Origin: Candidatus Acidiferrales bacterium
GTDB taxonomy: Bacteria; Acidobacteriota; Terriglobia; Acidoferrales; UBA7541
DNA: 11,344 nucleotides
NCBI GenBank assembly: GCA_030043155.1
Contig: JASHYE010000501.1
Location: forward strand, 1-11,344
Reading direction: 5' to 3'
Below the pieces are notes generated by a model that was not told where the DNA came from, did not search any database, and worked only from the letters and a program-made list of their open reading frames with translations. Both the position numbers and the translations under genes were made by a program. Shown here piece after piece: positions 1-6,632 of this stretch (position 1 is the stretch's first letter; each line of letters starts with the position of its first letter).

Positions 1-57
1 GGTGGGAACGCGCGCTGCAGTGTTGTGCGTAGGCCCCGTGTTCAAGGTTCCGGGCAT
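1..57 (-). other. possible 5' end of a further gene downstream of the kinase
   Basis: After the kinase stop (89-91), an ATG on the minus strand at 57-55 opens a frame that stays open for 19 codons to the window edge. It begins MPGTLNTGPTHNTAARVPT. A weak purine-rich stretch (AGGG) lies just before the ATG, and another ATG at 70-68 in a different frame is also open to the edge. Neither N-terminus resembles a family I recognise. The next gene of the kinase operon could start here, but 57 bases cannot establish it. Confidence 0.15.
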
Positions 58-88
58 GGCCCTGTTGCATGTCGTGCCCTTTGACGAT

Positions 89-1546
89 TCATGCTTCGAC
101 AGAGCCCTGGCCCTGAGACACTGCGGCCGGCTGTTTGAGGGGCAGGCGGACACGAAAGCGCGTGTCGCCCGGTTGAGATTTCAGATCGATGGACCCATGG
201 TGCTTCCGGATAATGCGAAGAGCCGTGTCGAGGCCGAGCCCGGTACCCTCCCCGACCTTCTTCGTAGTGAAGAAGGGATCGAAGACGCGCCCCTGGACGT
301 CCGGTGGAATGCCGGGGCCATTGTCGCCGATTTCCACGACCGCGCAATCCGACTCGTAAAGCGTACGAACCCGTAGCTCGCCTTTACCATTCATGGCGTC
401 AATGGCGTTGTCAATGAGGTTGGTCCAGACTTGATTAAGCTCCCCGCCATAAGCACAGACGCGCGGTAGTTGCGGTTCGTAATCTCTAATCACGGTGATG
501 CCGCTCTTTAATCGATTGCCGAAGATTTTCAGTGTGTTTTCCAGATCCTCCTGGAGATTCACTTCTTGAAGAGCGCCCTGGTCCATGTAGGAATAGCGTT
601 TGATGGCAGTGACGAGATCGCTGATCCGGCGAGTGCTGTTATCTATCTCCTGAACTAAACGATAAACCGTGATCAGGGCAGCGATGCGGTGCAAAACATA
701 ATCAACGGTATTCTCCCCGGTCGTGGCGGCAAGGGCATCCAGTTTCTCCGGGGATACGTGAGCGTCCGTCAGAAGCGAAGCGATTTTGTATGGTTCCGAA
801 ACGGTATGGCGCTCGAGCCAATTCGTGACGGCTTCCTCACGATCACTGAATTCGAGGGGATCAGACGGCTGTTCGGCTGGGGTAGTGGCTTGCTTCATGA
901 CCTCCTGCTCAAATTGCAACATAGCGACCCGCTGCGCTTCAGAAAACGAGTGCTGAAGGAGCTTGATACTGGCGGCACGGACATTCTCCATAGCTTCCAT
1001 CAAAGTTTGCGCAGCGCGGCGCGCGGCGGCCGCCGGGTTGTTCAGCTCATGAGCAAGGCCTGCAGAAAGTTTCCCGAGAGCCATAAGTTTTTCTTGTTGG
1101 GTTTCGATCCGGGTGAATTCGCGGATGCGGTCAGACATCAGGCCGACGAGACGCTGCGCGAGCAGAGGCATGCGGTGCACCATTTCCGGGAAATACTGCT
1201 TGTGCAGGCGAAGCAGCCTCGAAGGCAAAACGGTGCGGCCGATGCCGCGAACTTGCGTGAGACGTGAAAAGGGAAGTAAACCCGTAACTTGGCCGGCAGA
1301 TGCGCTGAAGACTGGCAAACCGGGAGTATCGGCAGGCTCAAACTGGAGCTCACCCTCCAGAATCACGTTAAGATAGTCAACTGGGTCACCGGGGCGCGCG
1401 AAAATTTGCCCAACGCTGAGAGTCACTTCGTCCATCCGTACAGCAAGCCATTCCAGATCCTCGGTAGTCAAATCCGCGAAGATGGGGATTGAACGCAAGG
1501 CAGCGACGAAGCGCGCAGCCTGTTCGTCTGTTTGTCGTTCGCTCAT
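89..1546 (-). CDS. sensor histidine kinase with N-terminal cyclic-nucleotide-binding-like domain
   Basis: This 485-residue protein is a probably cytoplasmic sensor kinase that should autophosphorylate and pass the phosphate to a receiver domain. Residues about 14-140 resemble a cNMP-binding/CRP-like beta-roll (IPIFADLT at 20-27, VILEGELQF at 61-69). Its phosphate-binding cassette is not recognisable, so the ligand is unclear. The H-box is LAHELNNP with phosphoacceptor H166. The N-box is NLIDNAIDAM (376-385), G1 is DNGPGIP (408-414), the F-box VFDPFFTTK follows, and G2 is GEGTGLGL (432-439). H-box and N-box are about 210 residues apart, longer than usual, because extra helices (about 180-310) precede the second dimerisation helix (RRISDLVTAIKRYSYM). 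No transmembrane segment is evident. The ATG lies one base after the stop of the upstream receiver-oxidoreductase gene and has only a weak ribosome-binding site, so translation is probably coupled. The partner is most likely that neighbouring receiver (inference). Confidence 0.93.
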   Translation of the reverse strand: MSERQTDEQAARFVAALRSIPIFADLTTEDLEWLAVRMDEVTLSVGQIFARPGDPVDYLNVILEGELQFEPADTPGLPVFSASAGQVTGLLPFSRLTQVRGIGRTVLPSRLLRLHKQYFPEMVHRMPLLAQRLVGLMSDRIREFTRIETQQEKLMALGKLSAGLAHELNNPAAAARRAAQTLMEAMENVRAASIKLLQHSFSEAQRVAMLQFEQEVMKQATTPAEQPSDPLEFSDREEAVTNWLERHTVSEPYKIASLLTDAHVSPEKLDALAATTGENTVDYVLHRIAALITVYRLVQEIDNSTRRISDLVTAIKRYSYMDQGALQEVNLQEDLENTLKIFGNRLKSGITVIRDYEPQLPRVCAYGGELNQVWTNLIDNAIDAMNGKGELRVRTLYESDCAVVEIGDNGPGIPPDVQGRVFDPFFTTKKVGEGTGLGLDTALRIIRKHHGSIDLKSQPGDTRFRVRLPLKQPAAVSQGQGSVEA

Positions 1547-1547
1547 T

Positions 1548-3218
1548 TCACACCGTACTCAAGTATTGATGCACGAACTGCACGGCGCTGGAACCCTCAC
1601 CGACCCCGGATGCAACGCGCTTAATGGAACGGTAGCGCACGTCGCCGGCAACGAAAATACCGGGACTGCTGGCCTCGAGGAGCCACGGATCGCGCTCGAG
1701 AGGCCAATCTTTGGGAGGTTTGCCATCACGCATGAGATCGGGTCCGGTCAAGAGAAAGCCTTTGTCATCGCGCTCGATTACCCCTGAAAGCCACTCGGTG
1801 CCGGGTTGGGCGCCAATGAAAATGAACAAGGCGTTGGTGGAGATTTTTTGGACCTCGCCGGTTGTGGAACAGCGGACAGAGATGGCTTCCAAGTGGTCTT
1901 GTCCAAAAACTTCGACAACCTCTGAATTGAGCTCGACCTGGATGTTTTCGGTCTGACGGATCTGCTCAATTAGGTATTGTGACATGCTGATTTGTAGCGA
2001 GCTGCCGCGGACGAGCATAATAACGCGCTTGGCGTACCGCGAAAAAAACATGGCCGCTTGTCCGGCTGAGTTTGCACCACCTACGATGTAGACGTCCTGG
2101 CCACGGCAATCAGAAGCCTCTGTCACAGCCGCGCCATAATACACGCCGGCCCCTTGCACCCGGTCAATCCCTGGAACATCGAGTCGGCGGTAAGAAACGC
2201 CCGTCGCGATGATTAAGGCTTTGGCGCCGATTTCGGTGCCGTCAGCGAGAGCGACGAACTTGGAGCCCGCTTCGATTCTGAGGCGAGTCACTTCCTGTGG
2301 CGTGAGGATTTCCACTCCAAAGCGGCGGGCCTGAGTCACCGCCCTGCGAGCCAGATCGGCGCCGCTCAGACCTGAGGGAAAACCCAAGTAGTTTTCGATG
2401 CGGGAGCTCATACCCGCTTGCCCGCCGGGAGCCTCCCGCTCAATCATGACCGTGCGCAATCCTTCCGAAGCGCCATAGACGGCCGCGGCAAGTCCGGCGG
2501 GACCGCCACCCACGATCAGGAGATCATAGAAGGAAGTTTCGGGGCGTGTGCGCAAGCCGAGGCGCTGGGCGATGTCGAGAGTCGCGGGATCGGAAAGCCA
2601 TGTTCCGTCGGAAAAGAGAACAATAGGGAGCTTGGCCGTTTCGCCGCCTACCGCAGCGAGAGCTTCGCGAGTTTCAGCGCTCTTCTCAGCATCTTCCACG
2701 TCAAGCCAATGGTATGGCATTTGATTGCGTGCGAGGAAATCGCGCACGGCATAGGAACGAGAGGACCAGCGGTTGCCCAGCACGCGTACTCCTGAAAAAG
2801 CAGGGCGATAAGACGCTTGCCAGTCGTCCAGAAGGTCGTCCAGAACTGGGTATAGTTGCTGCTCGGGAGGATCCCACGGCTTGAGCAAGTAATGATGGAT
2901 TCTAGCTTCGTTTATGGCTTGGATCGCGGCATCCGTGTCCGCGTAGGCAGTGAGCAGAACGCGGCGCGCATCGGGGTAAATATCCATGGCACGGCGGATG
3001 AAGTCGACGCCGCTCATCTCCGGCATGCGCTGGTCAGCGAGAAACAGACTGACCGGTTCGCTGCGTTTTTTCAGGCCTTGAAGGGCGTTGAGTGCCGCAG
3101 CGCCCGAATCTGCACGCAAGACGCGGTAGTGCTCAGCATAGTGTTTGCGCAGATCACGCTCCACTGCCCGTAACACTTCGGCGTCATCATCAACGGCCAT
3201 CAGTACTGGCTTGGCCAT
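1548..3218 (-). CDS. response regulator fused to thioredoxin-reductase-like FAD/NAD(P)H oxidoreductase
   Basis: This 556-residue protein has three parts. Residues 1-130 are a receiver domain with acidic pocket D10/D11/D12, likely phosphoacceptor D62 (ADQRMPEMSG), T90 and K113 (LLKPW). Residues about 142-225 look like a glutaredoxin/thioredoxin-like fold (VRVLGNRWSSRSYAVRDFL, cis-Pro-like KLPIV), but the active-site cysteines are absent. Residues 230-556 form a thioredoxin-reductase-type flavoprotein with FAD motif GGGPAG (237-242), GGQAGMSSRIENYLGFP (265-281), ATG (338-340), NAD(P)H motif GGANSAG (380-386) and the C-terminal FAD motif GIFVAGDV (520-527). Where E. coli TrxB carries CATC, this protein has YYGAAVTEA (360-368), so it cannot use a standard redox disulfide. 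It probably passes electrons from NAD(P)H to an unknown acceptor under control of receiver phosphorylation (inference). The ATG has a good purine-rich site (GGAAGGA, six bases upstream). The kinase follows after one base. Confidence 0.94.
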   Translation of the reverse strand: MAKPVLMAVDDDAEVLRAVERDLRKHYAEHYRVLRADSGAAALNALQGLKKRSEPVSLFLADQRMPEMSGVDFIRRAMDIYPDARRVLLTAYADTDAAIQAINEARIHHYLLKPWDPPEQQLYPVLDDLLDDWQASYRPAFSGVRVLGNRWSSRSYAVRDFLARNQMPYHWLDVEDAEKSAETREALAAVGGETAKLPIVLFSDGTWLSDPATLDIAQRLGLRTRPETSFYDLLIVGGGPAGLAAAVYGASEGLRTVMIEREAPGGQAGMSSRIENYLGFPSGLSGADLARRAVTQARRFGVEILTPQEVTRLRIEAGSKFVALADGTEIGAKALIIATGVSYRRLDVPGIDRVQGAGVYYGAAVTEASDCRGQDVYIVGGANSAGQAAMFFSRYAKRVIMLVRGSSLQISMSQYLIEQIRQTENIQVELNSEVVEVFGQDHLEAISVRCSTTGEVQKISTNALFIFIGAQPGTEWLSGVIERDDKGFLLTGPDLMRDGKPPKDWPLERDPWLLEASSPGIFVAGDVRYRSIKRVASGVGEGSSAVQFVHQYLSTV

Positions 3219-3372
3219 GCCGATTCCTTCCTTACCTCCGCTCCCAAGGATTTGGAGGATTCTACTTTACGCTTCGCCATAATTCGATGCACAAGCGAGG
3301 CAGGAGAATTAGGAAAACCGACGGAGAGTAGGAGAAGCCCTCCGGTTTTGAGATTAACTTCCGACCAAGAGC
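3219..3372 (-). promoter_or_regulatory. leader region of the redox two-component pair
   Basis: This is 154 bases of non-coding sequence upstream of the receiver-oxidoreductase gene. On the minus strand it holds TAGAAT (3264-3259), a possible sigma-70 -10 box about 40 bases before the ATG, but no convincing -35 is seen at normal spacing. CCTCC at 3258-3254 (minus strand) can pair either with GGAG at 3244-3241 or with GGAGG at 3239-3235, giving two mutually exclusive small hairpins just upstream of the ribosome-binding site. The promoter call is weak. Confidence 0.25.
3314..3349 (-). terminator. candidate intrinsic terminator after the DUF2630-like gene
   Basis: AAAACCG (3314-3320) and CGGTTTT (3343-3349) are perfect inverted repeats of 7 bp. 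Three more base pairs (GAG/CTC) can form inside after a short bulge. Read on the minus strand, the hairpin starts 23 bases after the stop of the small upstream gene and its 3' arm ends in TTTT, as in a weak Rho-independent terminator. The A/T arms are symmetrical, so it could act on either strand. The T-run is short, and readthrough into the receiver-oxidoreductase gene is possible. Confidence 0.4.
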
Positions 3373-3630
3373 CTATTGCTCGTAGTTCTCGACAATCTTC
3401 GCTGGACGCACTTTCGCTTTGTCGGGATCATCGCCAAACTCTCGCAAAGCTTTGCGCTGGCGTAAAAGGTCCCAGCATTGATCGAGCTCGACTTTGAGCT
3501 CGTCCAAACGCGCGCGGTCGTTCGTGCTGAGACCATTTTGCGCGTACAAGCGTTCTTCTTCCTTGACGAGTTGGTCGATATGGTTCAGTACTCGCTGATC
3601 TTTGTTTCCGTCATTCTTCTCGATTGCCAT
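3373..3630 (-). CDS. DUF2630 family small protein
   Basis: This is an 85-residue, highly charged, helical soluble protein of unknown function. The pattern HIDQLVKEEERLYA (17-30), then a second helix ending LDQCWDLLRQRKALREFG, then a short tail with DPDKAKVRP and a final NYEQ, matches the DUF2630 family as I recall it. The length also fits. It has no signal peptide, membrane segment or metal motif, and its single cysteine sits in the conserved LDQCWDLLRQR stretch. The ATG is preceded by AAGGAAA about ten bases upstream. It lies upstream of, and in the same direction as, the redox two-component pair, separated by 154 bases with a candidate terminator, so co-transcription is uncertain. Confidence 0.85.
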   Translation of the reverse strand: MAIEKNDGNKDQRVLNHIDQLVKEEERLYAQNGLSTNDRARLDELKVELDQCWDLLRQRKALREFGDDPDKAKVRPAKIVENYEQ

Positions 3631-3922
3631 TATTGAGGTTTCCTTTCCTGGTCACCATATTAGAGCACACAACTGTCATTCGGTTTCAACAGCAGAACTC
3701 CTACATTTCTGCTTGCGCGACCACTTCGCCAGTTAATCGCGCTCTTTCTCGATTGTCGCTTATCTCACCCTGAGTGACATACGCGCTCGTTGAGGAGTAT
3801 CGTACGCCATGGCTTTGCAGAACCAAAAAATCACCGCGACTTCACGCGCGCGGATTCATCGAATGGCCAGGGTGCGTGGAGAACTTCTACAGAATCTCTG
3901 ACGTTCGGGCACAAGGAGGCGG
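3631..3922. promoter_or_regulatory. divergent intergenic region between the DUF2630-like and DedA-rhodanese genes
   Basis: These 292 bases separate two divergently transcribed genes and should hold promoters in both directions. On the minus strand TTGAAA (3689-3684) and TCTAAT (3664-3659) could be -35 and -10 boxes, but the 19-base spacer is longer than ideal. On the plus strand I see no convincing promoter. The only other structure noted is a short reading frame at 3809-3901, described separately. I found no riboswitch-like fold or operator palindrome. Confidence 0.35.
3809..3901 (+). CDS. possible 30-residue upstream ORF before the DedA-rhodanese gene
   Basis: ATG at 3809 opens a 30-codon frame (MALQNQKITATSRARIHRMA...) that ends TGA at 3899-3901, 21 bases before the DedA-rhodanese start. 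GAGGAG lies 11 bases before the ATG, which is rather far for a ribosome-binding site. The product would be basic and soluble, with no recognisable motif. It could be a leader peptide coupled to the next gene or a chance frame. Chance is more likely. Confidence 0.15.
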   Translation: MALQNQKITATSRARIHRMARVRGELLQNL

Positions 3923-4921
3923 ATGAGCGGCATAATCGAGTTTCTGCTTCGATATGGCTACGTCTTGCTCTTCGGCTGGGTCCTCGCAGAGCAGTTGGGT
4001 TTGCCGTTGCCCTCCGCCCCGTTGCTCCTGGCCGCCGGCGCTCTGGCGGGAACCAGTCGCATGAATCTGGCCATCGCGTTAGTGCTGCCGATTATTGCCG
4101 TGGCTGTATCGGACGCCCTCTGGTATGAGCTCGGCCGGCACCGCGGCATCAGGCTTCTGCGATGGCTCTGCCGCGTCTCGCTTGAACCCGATTCCTGCGT
4201 AAACAAAACGCAGGGCCATTTCGAGCGACGGGGTGAGTGGGCGCTTGTAGTAGCAAAGTTCATTCCTGGACTCAACACCATGGCGCCCCCGTTGGCGGGC
4301 GCTAGCCGGATGTCGTGGACGCGGTTCGCCTTCTTCGATGGATTGGGAACGCTGCTCTGGGTGACCGTCTACATTGGCCTCGGCTACATTTTCAGCGGGC
4401 AGATTGAACGCGTAGCATCTCAGGTGGTCTTTCTTGGCCGAGGCCTTTTCGTTCTCGTGGTGGCGGCTCTAGCGCTGTATATCGGGTGGAAATACTTTAA
4501 TCGGCGCCGTTTCCTTCGCAGCCTGCGCATCGCCCGAATCACTCCAGGCGAATTGCATCAGCGAATCGGCCGCGGTGAAAACATCGTCGTGGTCGACTTA
4601 CGTCACCCGATGGAGTTCGAGTCCGAGCCGGAGACGATCCCCGGAGCAGTGCATATGAATGCCGCGGACTTGGAAGAAGCGATCGAACTAATTCCGCGCG
4701 ACCGCGAAATTGTGCTTTTCTGCAGTTGCCCGAACGAGGCTACTTCCGCGCAGATGGCCATGCGGCTCCGCAACCTCGGAATCACTCGAATTCGCCCTTT
4801 GGCAGGAGGGCTCGCGGGTTGGCGCGAACACGGGTTTCCGCTGCAGGCCTTGAAGCGTGAGGAAAATCCGTCCGATGCGCTCGAGAGCCTGAAGTCCGGC
4901 GACGCGCGGGTTCCTGATTGA
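3923..4921 (+). CDS. DedA family membrane protein fused to a C-terminal rhodanese domain
   Basis: This 332-residue protein sits in the inner membrane. Residues 1-195 are a DedA (SNARE-associated/VTT) domain: hydrophobic segments about 8-26, 32-42, 48-66, 134-156 and 168-190, the motif EQLGLPLPSAP (23-33) and the re-entrant motif KFIPGLNTMAPPLAG (112-126). DedA proteins take part in lipid-carrier or lipid flipping and membrane homeostasis. The two arginines essential in E. coli YqjA-type members correspond here to K112 and N118. Residues about 206-308 form a rhodanese domain (VVVDLRHPMEF, IPGAVHMN, GGLAGWREHGFP) with candidate active-site cysteines C267 and C269 in FCSCPNEATS, expected to face the cytoplasm. 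The rhodanese could handle persulfide or thiol chemistry, but its link to DedA transport is unknown. The ATG at 3923 has a strong AAGGAGG three bases upstream, a slightly tight spacing. It converges on the lipoprotein gene with 17 bases between the stops. Confidence 0.93.
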   Translation: MSGIIEFLLRYGYVLLFGWVLAEQLGLPLPSAPLLLAAGALAGTSRMNLAIALVLPIIAVAVSDALWYELGRHRGIRLLRWLCRVSLEPDSCVNKTQGHFERRGEWALVVAKFIPGLNTMAPPLAGASRMSWTRFAFFDGLGTLLWVTVYIGLGYIFSGQIERVASQVVFLGRGLFVLVVAALALYIGWKYFNRRRFLRSLRIARITPGELHQRIGRGENIVVVDLRHPMEFESEPETIPGAVHMNAADLEEAIELIPRDREIVLFCSCPNEATSAQMAMRLRNLGITRIRPLAGGLAGWREHGFPLQALKREENPSDALESLKSGDARVPD

Positions 4922-4938
4922 GCGACGGACTGGAAACC

Positions 4939-5586
4939 TCATTGCGTAGAACGGCTTGTCAGGTAGGCATCCAGGCTGGTCGTGAGCTGGTTGAAGCCGG
5001 TAAGCACTTCTTGGCGCAGCGCTTCGACGACTGCCGTCACACTCTTCTGCTTGACGGATTCATCGTGGTTGTACGATTGATTCCAGACAACCATTCCCGT
5101 TTTTGGCTGAAACAATTCCAGTTCGATCGAAAAACGTGCTGTGAGCGAGGGCGAATCCACTTCTTCGAGCGAGTACAAGTGCCCGCGTAGAATGTAGTCC
5201 CCTCTCGCTCCGCTTCCCAGCCGTCCGACAGACCGAAACCTCCCTTGTTCATGAAGCGCCTGCGTCAGCATCGTTTCCAGCATCTCCGTTGGCACGTCTA
5301 CCCAGCGATGATATTCGTACGTCCCCAGCTCCACGCCGCCGCCGCTGTAGACGATCGGATCATTCAAATAAAGATGGGAAGCTGCTATGCGTCCCACAAG
5401 AATCGTGAACGGAAGCGGCGCGTCGTTCTTGACCGTCACGGAAGGCTCCGGCGTTGGCATCGGATTCAGCGTGTAATAGCTGACCGGCCGCACGGCGCCG
5501 CAACTTGCAATCGTGAAAATTCCAGCGAAAGCCACGAGGGTGAGCACAACTGCGAAGATTCGTTTTTTTGCTACACGTATCTTCAT
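4939..5586 (-). CDS. ABC-type transport auxiliary lipoprotein, PqiC-like (PF03886/DUF330-type)
   Basis: This 215-residue lipoprotein has a basic N-terminus (KIRVAKKR), a hydrophobic stretch 10-26 and a lipobox ending IASC with lipidated C29. The +2 residue is glycine rather than aspartate, which predicts outer-membrane sorting. The mature part starts with the YYTL (37-40) typical of this family and carries YEYHRWVDVPTEMLETML (90-107), its hallmark segment. PqiC-type lipoproteins are thought to form the outer-membrane end of MCE transporters. The gene starts four bases after the MCE gene stop, so it is the last gene of that operon and very probably partners the upstream MlaD-like protein. The alternative name, LptE-like, is less likely given the motif and context. 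Confidence 0.87.
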   Translation of the reverse strand: MKIRVAKKRIFAVVLTLVAFAGIFTIASCGAVRPVSYYTLNPMPTPEPSVTVKNDAPLPFTILVGRIAASHLYLNDPIVYSGGGVELGTYEYHRWVDVPTEMLETMLTQALHEQGRFRSVGRLGSGARGDYILRGHLYSLEEVDSPSLTARFSIELELFQPKTGMVVWNQSYNHDESVKQKSVTAVVEALRQEVLTGFNQLTTSLDAYLTSRSTQ

Positions 5587-5590
5587 ATCT

Positions 5591-6577
5591 TCAGTTCGGC
5601 CCCTTCGGCGATTGGCCGGGTATGTGTTCCGGCGGTGCGGAGGACCGGATCAGGGCAGCAGGTCGCGTTTTAATCCTCTCGGTGAAAGCCTTGAGATTTT
5701 CGGTCACGTCTCGCAGGTTCGCAATAATCACGTCAAGGTTGTCGCTGTTCGTGTTCAGGACACTGTTCAGTTGATCGGTCAGCGCGGAGGTAGATGTGAG
5801 GGTCGCCCGCAATTCGCTCACTGCCTGGCGCAAATCCGGACGATTCTCCATAAGCGTCGCGTCGATATGTGATAGCGCAATGTTCGCTTGATTCGACGTT
5901 TTCTTCAGATCATCAATCAGCGGAGCAAGCTTCGAGCTGGTGCTGTTCAAATTATTCAGCGTGGAATGTAACGCCGGTCGGTCTTCCGTCAGCATGCCGC
6001 GAACATTCGCAAGGCTTGCCGCAATATTCGCGCGATTATTGGCGTTGAGCAGGCCATTGACTCGCCGGATGGTTTCCTGCAATTCCGTGACGCGCGCGTT
6101 CAGGTTGACCAACAATATGCTGGCCTGCGGAGCAATATTGTTAATCTTGCTGGTCAGATCGTCAAAGCTTGCGTAATCCATCCCCGTTAACACCGTACCC
6201 GAAGGAGCCGCCGGCGCTGCCTCGCTGCCCGGAACAATGCCCAGGAAATTGTCGCCGAGCGGCCCAAGGCTTGAAATCTTCGCCTTGCTGTCCGTCTTCA
6301 CGGGAACCTGGTCATCAACGCGAAAGTCGATTTCCATGCGACTGGAGTCTCGTGGGTCCGTCCGCACCATCGTGACGCGGCCTACCGGCGGCCCACCAGC
6401 ATAACGCACTACAGATCCCGGCCCGAGGCCGCCTGCATTGTTGAAATACGCCTGATAAATCCGTCCCCCGCGCCCGAAAACTCCGCTCATCGAAAAAAGC
6501 GTGACTACTAAAAGCCCCGCGGCAACAAGAACGAACAGACCCACCAACGCGCGCTCGTGTTTTGCTTGCAATGGCAT
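5591..6577 (-). CDS. mlaD: MlaD-type MCE family substrate-binding protein
   Basis: This 328-residue protein is anchored by one membrane segment (about 9-31) with the rest in the periplasm. The MCE domain spans about 38-116 (AYFNNAGGLGPGSVVRYAGGPPVGRV, then ISSLGPLGDNFLGI). After a short Ala/Pro linker comes a long helical tail (about 135-305) rich in Leu, Asn and Thr. Two segments within it, 196-223 and 242-269, are similar (LTEDRPALHSTL and LMENRPDLRQAV), suggesting repeated helices of a needle or tunnel. The C-terminus is Pro-rich. MlaD forms hexameric rings that guide lipids from or to the MlaFE complex. E. coli MlaD is about 183 residues, so this one is much longer, closer to the extended MCE proteins. 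The ATG at 6577 has only a weak ribosome-binding site. The gene follows the ATPase after 88 bases, the longest gap in the MCE block. Confidence 0.92.
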   Translation of the reverse strand: MPLQAKHERALVGLFVLVAAGLLVVTLFSMSGVFGRGGRIYQAYFNNAGGLGPGSVVRYAGGPPVGRVTMVRTDPRDSSRMEIDFRVDDQVPVKTDSKAKISSLGPLGDNFLGIVPGSEAAPAAPSGTVLTGMDYASFDDLTSKINNIAPQASILLVNLNARVTELQETIRRVNGLLNANNRANIAASLANVRGMLTEDRPALHSTLNNLNSTSSKLAPLIDDLKKTSNQANIALSHIDATLMENRPDLRQAVSELRATLTSTSALTDQLNSVLNTNSDNLDVIIANLRDVTENLKAFTERIKTRPAALIRSSAPPEHIPGQSPKGPN

Positions 6578-6632
6578 TTCAAATACCCACGAAGGAGTGA
6601 CAGACTGGCGATGCTGACGCCGAAAACCCCGG

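Noticed and set aside
256..276. Perfect 8-bp inverted repeat CCTTCTTC-GTAGT-GAAGAAGG
   Set aside because: It lies inside the kinase gene and is produced by the codons for FFTTKK in a conserved motif. It has no flanking T-run and is not a terminator.
2..376. Plus-strand reading frame of 124 codons
   Set aside because: It is antisense to the conserved ATPase domain of the kinase and shows no protein family features.
689..1267. Plus-strand reading frame of 192 codons
   Set aside because: It is opposite the well-supported kinase gene, with no recognisable domain.
3790..4128. Plus-strand reading frame of 112 codons overlapping the DedA start
   Set aside because: It begins with TTG, runs out of frame through the DedA coding region and has a composition typical of a shifted frame (Arg-rich).
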